From positions 51,886,951-51,950,950 of the forward strand of contig OY998178.1 in the NCBI GenBank assembly GCA_963921935.1: a stretch of 64,000 bases of DNA. The letters run 5' to 3'. The translations under genes were made by a program, and so were the position numbers. A model generated the notes under the pieces. The model did not search any database, had not been told where the DNA came from, and saw only the letters and a list, made by a program, of their open reading frames with translations. Shown here piece by piece: positions 22,158 through 33,770 of the stretch. Numbering within the stretch: position 1 is the stretch's first letter; every line of letters begins with the position of its first letter. The stretch comes from Galeruca laticollis (taxonomy: Eukaryota; Arthropoda; Insecta; Coleoptera; Chrysomelidae).

Positions 22158-23662
22158 AAAAAAATTAGTGGGACGTTCGTTTTCACTAATGCATCAATAT
22201 TAACGTTAATATTTGTTGTTGATAAACGAAGCAACTGAGTAAGTGACTTATAAGAGAGGGAACATCTATATTTTGATTTTATAAATTTTGTGTTGGAAAA
22301 GCTGCGTTTGCAGAGATACGTGCTTCCCAGCATTGCGCCCAGTGTAAGTCCCAGGTTTCACAAGTTGGGGTATCGTTTTTCTTGCAGCAACTAGAAAAAG
22401 TCCAATCCAGTTTCAGTTCTTCCTTGGTAAAATAGATCTGATTGCAAATCACACAATTCCAGTTGAAGGTCTGCTCTACTTACATTCTCAACTGAAATTG
22501 TGAGGGGCTGAGTGAAAACTGACATCTCTCTTTCAATTTTACTTTCAAATACATTTATGTGTCCAAATAAGTTGGCAATATTCTGCTGTTTTCCTTGTAG
22601 CTTCAAATTCAGTTCGTTACCGTGAGATTTCAGGTCTGTTAAAAATGCAAGGTCTGCTAAAAATTGTGCATCTACCTTTTGATTTTCCAGTTCCGTAGTG
22701 TTAGACTTAACTTCATCTTTAAGACAAATAGGTATCTCCTTGCGTAAAGCGAAAACTAGTTTCCGGTGCTTCACCAACGAATATCGGTGTGAAGTAACAA
22801 GTCCCCATATGTAGCATCTACTTCGGCTACAAAAAATCACGAAACTTTCTGTGAGTCAAAGCACGATTGCCTCCTAGAATCATATTGGTTATTTTAACAA
22901 CCACTTTTATGACATTCATTTGACGTAAGAATTTTCCACACAGGGCCTCTTGGTGAACAATACAGTTAATGTTGTTTTGTGTTAAGAGTCCTGCAAATCC
23001 AATTTCAGTTCCTACTATAGCTCTGGCTCCATCAGTGACAATACAAGAACATTTATCGAATGCAGCGTAGTCTGAAATCACCTTATTTATAGCTTCAAAA
23101 ATATCCGTACCCTTGGTTGTACCATGGAGAGGAATAAGATCAAGCATCTCTTCAGCTACACTGAAGTTGTTTTGAATAGCTTGGATAAAAATTACAAGCT
23201 GGCTAATGTCGGACAGATCAGTACTTTCATCCACGCATAGCAAAAAATGTTTACATTTTCCAACAGTGTCATGCAGTTTTTTGGATTCATATTGATTAAT
23301 ATGCTCCACCCGTCTTGTAATTGTTTGATGAGACATTGAGACTGTTTCGAATTTTTCGGCAATTTTTTATTCATTGAATGGTTTTGTCATTTTGATTGCA
23401 CAATTTTTAATAATCACTCCATCACTAAAAGATTTCTTCACTTTGAAAATTTCCAGCGGTACTTCATAAGAAGCGGCAATACTGTACCTGGTATCAGCGT
23501 CAGATTTTTTGAAAAACGTTGTTTGTTGCTTTAGTTTTTTCTTATAATCCGTAATGTTTTCTCGTGTAACGAAGTGTAATGTCGTTTCATATTATATTTT
23601 TTGGGAACTGATAGTACTTGCATACAAACAATGCACTGAAGTTTATTATTGTTCGTGATTAA
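22158..23662 (-). pseudogene. hAT transposase (GTF2IRD2/ZBED5-like), main part
   Basis: On the minus strand, after the TTAA at 23659-23662: a BED-type finger with CIVCMQVLSVPKKYNMKRH (C-x2-C...H), then ASYEVPLEIFKVKKSFSDG, an in-frame TAA at 23368-23370, KIAEKFETVSMS, LLCVDESTDLSDISQLVIFI, LDLIPLHGTTKGTDIFEAIN and CSCIVTDGARA. Frameshifted middle pieces follow. The C-terminal hATC dimerisation region at about 22330-22170 reads MLGSTYLCKRSF, FIKSKYRCSL and QLLRLSTTNINVNID. The family is hAT; in vertebrates relatives became host genes such as GTF2IRD2. Multiple frame breaks show this copy is dead. Confidence 0.85.
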
Positions 23663-25977
23663 CCTTCAACGGCTACGGTTAAAAAAATTCCTTTAACCGC
23701 TACAGTACAGACGCTCTATTAGAATTCAAATTAACCTCGAATATTACTTAGAATTTGGTTTAAATAAAACTTAAAAGTTTAGAAACCCTTTTTTAAACAA
23801 GGAAACTTAGCTTAATTTTCAAAATTATAAAGAATACAAATAATAAAATATTTTTCAAACATTTTTGTTTCCTTTACATTCTAAACAAATTTTTCGGGAA
23901 CATTACAAACAAATCTGTTTTTTACAAATAACACATAAATACGGAGTCTTTATTTTCAATTTTGATGGACAAATATAGCATGGCATAGCTTTCGAGTTTC
24001 CAGACGCTCTTCTTCAACTACCATTTCGATATTTTCAGTTGTCTTATTTAGAATTCGCTCCAAAGTAAGTTTCAGTTCGCTGGGTATCTTTTTATTCTGC
24101 AATCGTCTTTCCATCAATGGAGGTACTAATGTCTTGGCTAAATGTTTTAAAAAGTCCATGCGTTCCAATTTACGGGCATGTTTATAGCTTTGGTGCATAA
24201 TATATGCATTTATCGTGCTAACATCCAACATTTGTAGAAATATTGCCATTGGCCAACGGCAAGTCCTTCTGCTGGCACTATAACAGGCGCACATTTTGTC
24301 CAAAGAATCACGCTTCCCTTGGTTTTGTTGTAATACTCTATGATCTCAGGTTTTGTGCCGTCAACAGTATTTGACTTAGAGTGACGCATAGACGACACAA
24401 TTAATACGGCTTTAGATTTTCTCAGAACGTGCGACAAAAGCGTTATATTTTCCCGAAATCTATATGGCGAAGATCCCACTTTTCTTGTTTTATGCGGAAG
24501 AAACTGTGGTGGAATCTCTGCTTTATTTTTTTTACGTTCCTACGTAGGCTAGGTCTCTTTTTTCAAGTTCATCAACAAGCTGTATAGAGTTGAATCAATT
24601 GTATCCCGTTACATTGCGATGCGATTTTTCTAAACCTTTGCATAAACGAATAACCGATTATGTGGGGATACCAAACTTTTTTTCTTCGATTGAAAGCGTA
24701 TGGCCACAAGAAACCTTCCCTGTATGAACGTGGGCGTTATACAAGTAATTATTCCTAGCATCTGTTAGACATTGGACTTTGATGCCGTATTTTGCCGGTT
24801 TGTTCGGCAAATAGATTCTAAATTTGCATTTACCTCGAAATGGTATAAGCATTTCATCAACAGTCACATTGGCACCCGGGCTATAATATCTGTGGAAGTT
24901 GTCTATCAGTTTTTGAAATACCGCTGACATAGCTGCAGATGGATCACAACCTTCCTTTCATTTCTTGTTTCTGCGTTATCAAATCTTAGACAGATAAGCA
25001 AAAACTCAAAACGTCTTTTTGGCATTGTGCAATGAAATACATCCCTGCCTGTTCCATAGGTGGCAAATAAACAATCCAGATTCTCATTTCCAGATCTGAA
25101 AACTACAGTGTAAATAAGTAGACCCAAAAATGCTTGCTTTCATTTCAACTTGATCTAATGTGCTGGGTGTAATGGATCCTTATATTTATTTTTTGCTTCG
25201 TTAATTTTTTATTTGTATGAAAAATAATTTCTTTGCTAATTTCATCCGGCAGTAATAGCCTCCATACTTCTTCAGGGGCTGGACATCTTCCAAGATGCTT
25301 TGCAGGAGCTTTGAGTCCTGGGAGTGTAACAATAATATTATGTTGCCTTGTTCGCACGTTGGTAGGAGGCTCTTTTTTGACCTAAAATCGCAACATATGA
25401 GTAGCAAGTCAAATAAGAACGAAAAACAAAAGTAATTTACCATATAAACTTATTTTTTCCTAGATAATATCCTTCTTTATCTACCATTACTTCTTCGTCA
25501 TTTTCTGATGCGCTTTTTTCACTGTGAGAGTCGTGTTCACTTTCCAGGTAATCAGCGTCTTCTAAGTCGTCTTCGCTATCAAAATCAAGTTCATGAAAAT
25601 CTTCTGGCATATTCAAAAGATTTTCTGCCCATTCCTGAAATTTTGGGACGTCTGGATGCATTCTTGAAGGTCTCGGAACACCAGCCATGCTAAAATATAC
25701 ATAATCTTTAAAAATGTCGATTTATAAAAACATAATCAGAAATAAAAACACCTACCTAATCGCTACGCTGTGGTCTAGCAGACCACTGTTTATCTTTGGA
25801 ATATAATAATAATTCACAGCTCGCGCCACTGACGTTTTCACGTTACTGATGTGGGGGACGATCATCGACTGAAAGGTACATGGACCCCCAACTCTCAACA
25901 CACGAGCCTTTTCAAAATAATGGGAATAGATTCTCGCGAGGTGTCTGGCAGAACACTGTGTAGCCGTTAAAGGTTAA
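23659..25977 (-). mobile_element. piggyBac-like transposon 2, inserted in the hAT gene
   Basis: TTAA at 23659-23662 and 25974-25977 brackets 2.3 kb. Terminal repeats read CCTTCAACGGCTAC (left) and CCTTTAACGGCTAC (right, reversed), 13 of 14 matching. They are unlike those of piggyBac-1, so this is a separate family. It encodes a minus-strand piggyBac transposase. Near the right end a hairpin, CAGTGGTCTGCTAGACCACAG (minus strand, about 25767-25787), parallels the subterminal palindromes of piggyBac-1. The flanking hAT reading frame joins in phase once the insert and one TTAA are removed. Confidence 0.92.
23850..25688 (-). pseudogene. piggyBac-2 transposase, inactivated
   Basis: The start is the ATG at 25688 (MAGVPRPSRM...), followed by an acidic, Glu/Asp-rich N-terminal region to about 25440. 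Pieces in changing frames carry family landmarks: LLPDEISKEIIFHTN (about 25240), CTMPKRRFEFLLICLRF (about 25030), VTVDEMLIPFRGKCKFRIYL then NKPAKYGIKVQCLTDARN (24870-24750, containing both early catalytic Asp positions), NKTKGSV (about 24320), then LDVSTINAYIMH near 24220. A C-terminal Cys-rich zinc domain with CVICKKQIC, a stop and CSRKICLEC ends near 23880. Core catalytic residues survive better than in piggyBac-1, but at least five frame breaks remain. Confidence 0.87.
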
Positions 25978-26046
25978 ATAGTCTGATTCCCAGCGATCAT
26001 TATAAACTCGATGTTCGTTCGTTATTTTTCTTTTCTGCGAAGACAT
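25974..26046 (-). pseudogene. hAT transposase, 5' coding end separated by piggyBac-2
   Basis: The ATG at 26046 begins MSSQKRKITNEHRVYNDRW and continues to ESDYL at the TTAA. Reading across to 23662 continues the frame without a shift into the BED finger. That continuity supports both the start codon and the hAT assignment. Upstream, to about 26380, is probably the hAT 5' untranslated end. Confidence 0.8.
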
Positions 26047-27576
26047 ATTTCACCGAGTACTTCACTTAAAAAGGTTTTAGAATTGGTGCGTAGCGCACAC
26101 TAGAACAATTATTAACTAACTCTGTCCGTCCGGCTTGACTCAACCTTATATACGTTCCGTACGGCTTCTCGAATATTCGAGGGTGATCGAAGAAGATCGG
26201 TCCGATTTCCAGTAACATCGCTGCGACCTTCTATCCGTCGCCAGTGGCCTCACACGTTATTTAATTTGTATTTTATCGTTAATGTAAGAATTGTGCATAT
26301 TTCGAATTAGAGAACAATTTATACATTTAGAGACCCGCTTCGCGGGCCACAAAATATAACGCGGGCCTCATGTTGGACAGCCGATCATACTTTGCCATAC
26401 GATCCAAATTTCGAATCGTTATCACTTTGCCAGGATTCGTAAGCAGCCATTGGTATTGGGCAGTTGTGAGGTAATTCTCGAATGGGGTATACATTCGTCA
26501 AGGAGTTATTAACGAAAAATCGTGTATGGGTGGAAATACAATAATACAATTGAATTTGAGTGGTTTTCAGTGCTTTTTTGTGAATAAATATATTTTGCTT
26601 CAATAATAGAACAGACACTAATACAGCATAAACGGTGTAAAACTACACAAACTTGTTCATGCATTTGTATGGTACTTGATTTGTTTAATTTGTTTATTGG
26701 TATTTTTCGTGATTTTCTATACATTATCTTTTTATGTATAGTTCACGTAAGAGATATAGTGCGAACTTTAAAGTCTCGGCTTATCCTTTGGTTTTAATAA
26801 TGTCATAGTCCAGTCAATATTGTAATTTAAAATGCTTATTAGACGATATATTCATTTAACATTATAATTTCATCTAACAATCATTAATATATATGTAATA
26901 ATTTTATAATTATTAAATACATCTTAAATATAACACCAGACAATTAACACTACCTTTTATCTCGTTTTATTATCTAGAATTAGTAATATCATTTCTAAAT
27001 ACCTTATTATTTTTCACATATTTTACTGAACTATAAGTATATTTTGAGATAGGAGTAAAAGTAAGCAAAATATTAATCCCTTTCAGAGTCTATCTCCGCA
27101 ACATAACTTAAAGGGATATACCATTACATATCTGCACTATATGTTTTGCGCTTACTATAAATGTGTTATAGAAGCAGGAGATCTGTATTTAGTTGTGGGA
27201 ATCTACAATATTCTTAATTTGCTAGCTACAAATTTGTTGATTAATTTGAAAAATATTCGTCACACTACCGGGTTTATATTTGATACAGATATCTGAATAT
27301 TATTGGTATCTATCTGATTAAGCAAAGAATTCGTGTGCAATGTACATATGTATATATTGACTATTTTAAAGCAATTATTGTATACTATTTGTGAAATTGA
27401 TTCAAATATTGTACGTACCTACTTATTAGAAAATTGCAGTTAACTGTATAATTATAACTTTGTTGAAATGATGCTCTTATTATAATGTCTCTGTTGACAC
27501 TTTTAAAAGCTCAGCAAAGCCAGTTATTTTGTAAAATTAACTGTCTCGACCCTTACTTCGTGGAATCTACTCATAT
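26047..27576. other. Spacer: probable hAT 5' end, then AT-rich DNA
   Basis: A GC hairpin, CCCGCTTCGCGGG, at about 26334-26346 followed by GCGGGCC near 26362 resembles GC-rich hAT termini. Beyond about 26400 no gene is recognised. The segment TTAACTGTCTCGACCCTTAC near 27537 is shared with the repeat at 55668. Confidence 0.4.
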
Positions 27577-27762
27577 TAGTGTTTTAAATGAAGCTCACGG
27601 TTTCTAGTTAATACCACAATATAATAAAAATTGTTGAAAATTCTAAGAAATTGACAATTGCTTCGATAAATCTGACGATGATATTGATTTATCGAAACAA
27701 TTGTCAATTTTTTAATATATTGTGGTATTAACTAGAAACCGTGAGTTTCATTTAAAACACTA
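27577..27762. mobile_element. Short palindromic MITE
   Basis: The arms of about 90 bp mirror each other: TAGTGTTTTAAATGAAGCTC then GGTTTCTAGTTAATACCAC, against the inverted GTGGTATTAACTAGAAACC and TTTCATTTAAAACACTA. The arms meet near ATTTATCGA at the centre. A half copy is at 55668-55775. The similarity of that copy starts further left, at the TTAACTGTCTCGACCC block near 27537, so the real unit may be larger than the palindrome. Confidence 0.75.
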
Positions 27763-27856
27763 GTAGTTATTTTGTGATAATTAAGATTATTATCTAGTCT
27801 AAGATTATTGTAAATACTACTGAAAATGTTTAAAACGGAGAAAATAAATAAATAAA

Positions 27857-28935
27857 ATGTTACCTAGCAAAAATCATCCATCAAACTCATTTGTCTCACT
27901 CCTCATTCTTATATTACTGTTTGCAAATATGGTGGAATCGTGGGTCGATCCTGGCCATCGCGGTATTACAACTAATAATTTTAAATCTGCATTTCCAGCA
28001 ACTTGTACATTATATGAAAAATATAATTTTCTATTTCTATATACCTCAGCGTTCTCACCACGTTTGGGATAAAGTAAAATAATTAAATTATTCATTAATG
28101 TATGCACAAATACACATTCACTGCAACACTAGGTACTGAGTATTCTTAAAACCGTGACCAACTTTCAACTTAAAAATATTTGTTTGCTATACAAGATTAA
28201 AGACGATACCAAAGAATTAACTAAACATGTGATGTGATAAAAAATTAGTTATCTTCTAGTTAAAACTTTTTACAAACTTAATATTTGAATGATTAAGAAA
28301 GCTAGACGTGGAATTTATAAAAAATATATAAAAATGCTACAATCTAGGAAACTTGGCAATAGCATAGAATTTATTTTGTTTGGCAATAAAACTTTCTCGT
28401 TCTGGCATTGTGACTGTGCGTGGAAAAAGGTTCGCATTTACTTCTGATACTTATACAATGACTTTAGGCGCAGTTGATACATCAATGTTCTGGAAATCGG
28501 CTACACAGCTCAAGTGTCCAGATTAAGCATATGAGTTGATCAACTGGAGTCAAACTGTTGTTTCTAAAAAGTGTTTCAGTTAGTGGGTCTCAGCCAAACG
28601 CCAACTAACGAAAATAGACGCTAAAGCCATAAATATTATAAAGTACTTATGTATAACCTTCGAACATTTTGGATGTGACCTGTGAACTTTTAAGCCCATT
28701 TAGCCAATAATGTGTAGGTAATAACCTCGATAATAACCCTTGAATACTCCAAACGATGCTCGATTAGTGCAATAACTTCAAGAACTGTCTCATTGTACCA
28801 CCGAAATCTTTTAAAAAAATTTAAATCATCTAATTCTTCAAAATAATGTCTTATTGTACAAAACTGTCTAGGAAACCCAAAATCCAGAATTTCAAGAACG
28901 TCTGAATCATCTTCTAAAAAATGTCTTCAAAAAAC
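27857..28935 (-). pseudogene. PIF/Harbinger transposase (HARBI1-like), inactivated
   Basis: Minus-strand pieces are in family order. N-terminal: FCTIRHYFEELDDLNFFKRF then WYNETVLEVIALIEHRLEYS (about 28850-28745). Next is NNSLTPVDQLI near 28560. DVSTAPKVIV and VNANLFPRTVTMPERESF, then NKFYAIAKFPR, follow (28490-28340). The DDE part is GENAEVYRNRKLYFSYNVQ and LKLLVVIPRWPGSTHDSTIF (28070-27890), where the Asp of HDS is the expected catalytic position. The segment holding the first Asp (GAID in relatives) falls in a 250-bp unmatched stretch. Several frame breaks. Harbinger transposases cut and paste with 3-bp target duplication and could have served elements like 13930-14706. Confidence 0.82.
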
Positions 28936-29440
28936 ATATCCATGAACGTGCCGAACGTGTTTAAAAGTAAGGTTATAAACAAAAACTTTAAATTTAAGTC
29001 CCTGTTAAGCATCCAATATCGACGGCTTACATTAAGTAATACTTTAGCTACTTTAAAACTTAAACTGCAGTGCAAGTAATTAAGGAGACCTTATGCTTGA
29101 ACTGACCCTTAAAATGGCCGCGCAAACGGCCATAAAACTACTAGATCTACTACTACTGATCGACTATAGTTATCAAATCGTATGTATATATTGCATTAAA
29201 AATGATAAACTTTACCACGAACGAGCTTCGTTAATTGATGAAGACCAAACTGTTAAGAAAAAAAGAATATTTACGGTTCACGACATATTGAATAAAGCAA
29301 AGAAAAAATCAGAAGGGGAATATTGGACTTTATATAAAATTAAATAAAAAATTACAACAACTTATAATCTTGTATCAACTAGGCTTAATTATTGATTATA
29401 CAATATTTATCCTAGCATGTTCTTTTTCAACGTTGTACAA
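28936..29440 (+). other. Spacer with an 84-residue open frame of doubtful status
   Basis: A plus-strand frame, 29093-29347, ends KKKRIFTVHDILNKAKKKSE then GEYWTLYK. The W/T-VHDIL-x-K...GEY-x-TL pattern resembles the extreme N-terminus of some insect Harbinger transposases. No other domain accompanies it and its orientation is opposite to the neighbouring Harbinger gene. It is a weak resemblance rather than a gene call. Confidence 0.3.
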
Positions 29441-29483
29441 AGGTACTCTGGCGTAGGGGATTGTGCACAAGATGACATACTCA
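29441..29483 (+). repeat. 43-bp direct repeat upstream of the I/LOA-like LINE
   Basis: AGGTACTCTGGCGTAGGGGA and onward to GATGACATACTCA matches 32264-32306 at all but four bases. The pair brackets the LINE remnant in direct orientation. Confidence 0.8.
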
Positions 29484-29639
29484 CAACCTCTACAATGACT
29501 CGCCTAGGAAAACGAACAGGACAAAATATGTCCACTGTTTGAAAGGGGATCTGCGAGGAGTCGAGGATGTGTTGCCTAACAATAAAAAAGATTTGGAAAT
29601 TAATTCTTAAACCATTCAGAACTCCATAGTTATTGCCTA

Positions 29640-32190
29640 CTAGATGTCTTGGCCACTCAGGCGGGTCGATCTTGATGGAGCCTCCACTCCGTGGTGGTGC
29701 CATGAGATTGACCAGCTCAGGGGGACGGCGAGGAAATCTTTTAATAAGGCTAAAACAACCAGACTCGAAGAGGATTGGAACTTATACAAGTTACCTCAAG
29801 GAGTATAAAAAAGTCTGTAGTCAGAAACAAAGAGAAGCATGGAGAATATATTTCCTCCAAGCAGCTAGACTCCAAAAAGCCCTCACAAAAGATCCCCACT
29901 GTCATATCGGTATACTAACCAGAGAGGATGGCACAAAAACTGCCAACCTAAAGGAAAGCCTTCAATTGTTGATGTCAACTTACTTTCCCGATTCCAGAAC
30001 CATAAATATGGCAGCCTGGGAGGATGAGGAGAATCACTACCCGACGAACGACGACTGGCGTATATCACGACAGATCGTCGACGCGGCTTCTCCCCCTTTA
30101 AATCCCCGGGAATGGACGGCATTTATGCAGCCCTACTTCAGTGGGGCCTGGATGACCTAATACCGCACCTGGTAGGAATCCTTAGATCCTCACTGGTACT
30201 GAGCTATATTCCAAAAGGTTGGAGAGAAGTCAAAGTTGTGTTCATGCCAAAACCAGGAAGAATTGACCATTACATCCCAAAAGCATATCGACCCATTAGC
30301 CTCACATCGATTTCAATGAAGACCTTAGAGAGGCTGTGCGAACGATACATAAAAGATTTGGTGATAACACGAAATCCGTTGCATCCAAATCAACATGCAT
30401 ACACTCCAGGGAAATCCACCGATTCTGCTCTTCATCTCGTAGCGGGCCGCATCGAGAGATCGTTGGAAAATAAGGAGTCCACCCTGGGTGTATTAATAGA
30501 CATAGAAGGCGCATTCAATAGAACCACTTTTCCTAAAATAACAAATGCACTTTCCAACGAGCGATTCTGCTAACAGGACCCATTACCTAACAGGAGGATT
30601 CGAGGAGACACTCTGCGCTTTAATGCAAGAGGCCCTCAATATCATAGAACAATGGTGTAGAGAACATTCGGTGTCAATAAATCCAAAAAAGACGGAGATG
30701 GTTCTTTTCACGAAAAAAAGGAAGCTTGCAAATTATCAAGCCCCAAAGCTCCTAGATACCAAACTTAATTCCTCTTCAGAGGTGAAATATTTAGAGGTCA
30801 TCTTTGACAGTAAGTTAACGTGAAACTCTCACTTAGAAAACAGAGTTTAAAAGGCATATATATCTTATGAGAAGTATCGTAAAACCATCGGCCACACCTG
30901 CGGAATGTCACCTGGATCTACACTGCCATCATCAGACCTATGCTAGCGTTCGGCGTGATTGCCTGGGCAGCTACAGTAAACCAGCTGACAGTCGTCCGTA
31001 AACTGGATCAAATCCAAAGAACAGCATGCCTCAACACAACAGGAGGCATGAGAACCACACCAACAAGAGCCATGGTGGTAGTCCTCGGTCTCACTCCCCT
31101 TGACATATACATCAAAGAGGTTGTTTTGATGGCCATGACATGTCTAGGCTCTACCGGTATACAATCTAATGTAGGATCCGGTAAACTGAGACGTAACTTG
31201 TGGCATGAGGCCCCCAGGGAGGTCCGACTGCTGCATGCCAATAAGGACTCGATTCCACCGCGATATGCCTTTAACGGGCCCTACAAGGTAATCTTTAAAA
31301 ACAAAGCACAAGACCCATTGGAAGAAGGCGCAATCCGCATCTTCACAGATGGGTCTAAATCAAATGTGGGCTTAGGATGTGGAATTTTCTCCAGATCCCT
31401 GAATCTAAACATAAAATGGGCAACGGGCTGCAATGCAAGTGTTGGTCAAACAGAGCTCACTGCTATCTGCACCGCTGCAAAAGAGATTACCAAAAGGAAA
31501 GCCACAGGTAATAATATATACATCCTTACGGACAGTAGACAAACACTACTAGCCCTGAACAGACCACGTATTACATCAGGTCTAGTACTAGAATGTCACA
31601 TGGCCTTAATCGAAGCCTGTAACAACAACACAGTCACTTTAGGCTGGATTAAGGGCCATGAGAAATCGAAAGGAAACCGTATTGCAGACTCGCTAGCCAG
31701 GAAGGCAGCCTCCCACAAAATCTTGCTACCTGGCACTTTCATTGGTCTATCGGCGTCAGCGACGGCCGGCCTATTAAAGGAGCACTCCCTTAATTTAATA
31801 AGTTTAAAGCTATATGGGACGACGCAGAAGGCTGCAAGCTTGCCAAGGAACTGCTACAATATCCGGACAGCAAAGTAGGCAAAAAATACGTGACTATGAA
31901 CAGGCGGAACCTACGAACAGCCACGGGTATTCTGACTGGTCACTGCCATCTACGAAAACACCTCCACAGACTGGGTCTATCTAACACCCCACTTTGTAGA
32001 TGATGTGAACAAGAAGATGAGACTGTCGAACACATTCTTTGCGAATGTCAGACACTCTTTCATTTTAGGTTTCATGTATTCGGCGAGCACAGGCTAACAT
32101 ACGCCAGTATGAGGGAACTTCATTCAGGCGACGTTATCGCTTACTTCAAAGAGGTAGGCAGAGCTAGAAGGAAGTTTTGAACCCCTGAAG
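29640..32190 (+). pseudogene. I/LOA-like LINE ORF2 (linker, partial RT, RNase H, zinc finger)
   Basis: This is 5'-truncated in the endonuclease-RT linker (YLKEYKKVCSQKQREAWRIY). RT fingers and palm: WREVKVVFMPKPGR, AYRPISLTSISMKTLERL, PNQHAYTPGKSTDSALH and GVLIDIEGAFN (30200-30520). A deletion near 30570-30595 removes the FADD-bearing segment. Then IEQWCREHSVSINPKKTEMV and KYLEVIFDSKLT (30630-30820), a stop, and the intact RNase H frame. The C-terminal Cys/His finger (LTGHCHLRKHLHRLGL, LCRxC...HILC, 31930-32050) ends near 32180. RNase H plus this finger places it in the I-type/LOA-like group. Confidence 0.83.
30940..31878 (+). CDS. Open RT-thumb/RNase H segment of the I/LOA-like LINE (312 residues)
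   Basis: This is the longest uninterrupted reading frame in the window. The first 90 residues are RT thumb/connection (LAFGVIAWAATVNQ, VRKLDQIQRTACLNTTGGMR, VVLGLTPLDIYIK). RNase H begins near residue 125 and keeps all four acidic sites: D in IFTDGSKSNVGLGCGIF, E in VGQTELTAICTAAKEI, D in IYILTDSRQTLLAL and D in GHEKSKGNRIADSLARKA. RNase H degrades RNA in the RNA:DNA hybrid. Preservation of one module inside a dead element suggests a relatively young insertion or chance. The Met at 30940 is internal to the parent protein, so this is not a natural start. Confidence 0.7.
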   Translation: MLAFGVIAWAATVNQLTVVRKLDQIQRTACLNTTGGMRTTPTRAMVVVLGLTPLDIYIKEVVLMAMTCLGSTGIQSNVGSGKLRRNLWHEAPREVRLLHANKDSIPPRYAFNGPYKVIFKNKAQDPLEEGAIRIFTDGSKSNVGLGCGIFSRSLNLNIKWATGCNASVGQTELTAICTAAKEITKRKATGNNIYILTDSRQTLLALNRPRITSGLVLECHMALIEACNNNTVTLGWIKGHEKSKGNRIADSLARKAASHKILLPGTFIGLSASATAGLLKEHSLNLISLKLYGTTQKAASLPRNCYNIRTAK

Positions 32191-32263
32191 GATGCACAAT
32201 GGGCCAATTGTGGCCTAAGTGCTGTGGGGTCACCCAGCCTTCCAACTTTTACAATGCAGATAC

Positions 32264-32306
32264 AGGTACTCTGACGTAGGGGACTGTGCTTAAGATGACA
32301 TACTCA
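32264..32306 (+). repeat. 43-bp direct repeat downstream of the I/LOA-like LINE
   Basis: AGGTACTCTGACGTAGGGGA and onward is the partner of 29441-29483. A partial third echo, AGGTAAGATGACATA, follows at 32306-32320. Either an old long target duplication or the 3' tips of two head-to-tail LINE copies would explain it. Confidence 0.8.
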
Positions 32307-33347
32307 GGTAAGATGACATAGTATATCAGCTCCATTATAAGCGCCACAAGCACGTAATCAACGTTCACACATAGATACACTGATGGTGTAATCAGTTAAA
32401 ACATTAGAGCGCGCATTCATGCATTGTTTAGATGTAGTGTGCATTGTTTTGATTTCGTCATCGGAATAGCTGGAGGATGAAGTTTACTGCCCGACGCAGC
32501 GCAGTAATCATTCAAGGAAGGAAAAGGCACTTTACCCCCATGTTATACATATGATTTTTTCGCCTGTCTCAAACAACAAGACATTTTTAAATAATTTATT
32601 TATGAAAATAACAAACAAAATTTATTAAAAAGCTAAAACTGAGAAGTAGGTACAGTATAACTTAAACGCACGTTATTTTCATCAAATTCGCTTGATTCAC
32701 TCATTTTTGAAATATTATTGTATACATTATAGCGTAACACACTTTGAAATTGTTAATCTGTCAATCGACCATGCGATAATATTTCTGTTCTAAATTCGAA
32801 AATCGGATGAATCTATGAATTGAAGTCAAATTAATAATGTAAAAATCGTTAAATTAAATAACTATTTACTGCTTCTTATCATTTTGCAAAATCCAGGGTG
32901 TTTTATACATAAACGGTGAAATTTATACTTATATAAAAGAATATAGTTTATGTCGTCAATGCCGTATAAGTTATTTCATTGATGACGTACCAAGACGTCA
33001 CATTTACTTTTCCTCCCTAGGGATGAAAACTACTTTTCCTCTCTAAGGAGGAAAAGTATGACTTTGCTCCTTACAATGAGGCCATGAAATGTATAATTTG
33101 GATAGAGATGGGCGGAAAAATATTATTTTGTTAAAAGTGTTTGTTTCAATAACTACATGGTAGGCTACAGGTGATAAGCGATGAACTCATTAAACAAAGT
33201 AAAAGGATTTTAGAAAAGGATGTACAAAAAAATCAGAATATTCATGTAGACATAATTATTAATTGAGTGTTAATTTACAACGACTTCAGTAATATAGTTA
33301 GATAAAACAGAACAAGGTGTATGTAAAAAGTATTTTGAGAATATTAA
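32307..33347. other. Spacer with a small tandem hairpin
   Basis: No gene was recognised. At about 33006-33058 two tandem half-palindromes, ACTTTTCCTCCCTAGGGATG and ACTTTTCCTCTCTAAGGAGG, precede GAAAAGTA and can form a hairpin. CAGGGTGTTTTATACATAAA at about 32895 looks like a lone MITE tip. Confidence 0.4.
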
Positions 33348-33770
33348 AGATTAGAGAGTGAGTTTAATGGTGAAGCGAGTAAATTGAAATATTTTCTGAA
33401 CGCATTACGGTTCTTACAACTAAATTCAACTGGTAATGAGAATAACACTGTACTATTTATCAAAACAAGACTAACAGGCAAGGCCAGGAGTTTTATTACA
33501 ACTGAGAATTCCATCTCAGAAATCACAGAGGCACTCAAAAACGGAATGAAAGGAGATAATCCAAGTCTTCTTATAGCAAAACTAAGTAAATTTCGTCAGA
33601 ATAATGAAGGTTTGACGAGCTTTGCGACAGAAATGGAGAAACTAACAGAAAAGCTACAGGCAGCTTACATAACAAGGAATGCCTGCAAATTGAGCCATAA
33701 AGTACACAACCGAGGGTACAATTAAATCGGTAACGCTGAAGGCTACATCGGAATCGACAAGAATAATTAT
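33348..33770 (+). pseudogene. LTR-retrotransposon gag fragment
   Basis: The frame reads LESEFNGEASKLKYFLNALR, LFIKTRLTGKARSFITTE, then ITEALKNGMKGDNPSLLIAK and a helix-rich capsid-like continuation to LQAAYITRN. After a one-base shift it runs on as IKSVTLKATSESTRIIINL to about 33770. F-x-G-(D/E)-x-x-K-L near the start and the KARS/I motif are standard in Ty3/gypsy-like capsids. No zinc knuckle or protease follows. The element is otherwise lost; it could belong to the same family as the integrase piece at 16833-17279. Confidence 0.55.

Noticed and set aside
21987..22238. Plus-strand 83-residue frame as a gene
   Set aside because: It overlaps the hATC region of the minus-strand hAT pseudogene and is explained as its shadow.
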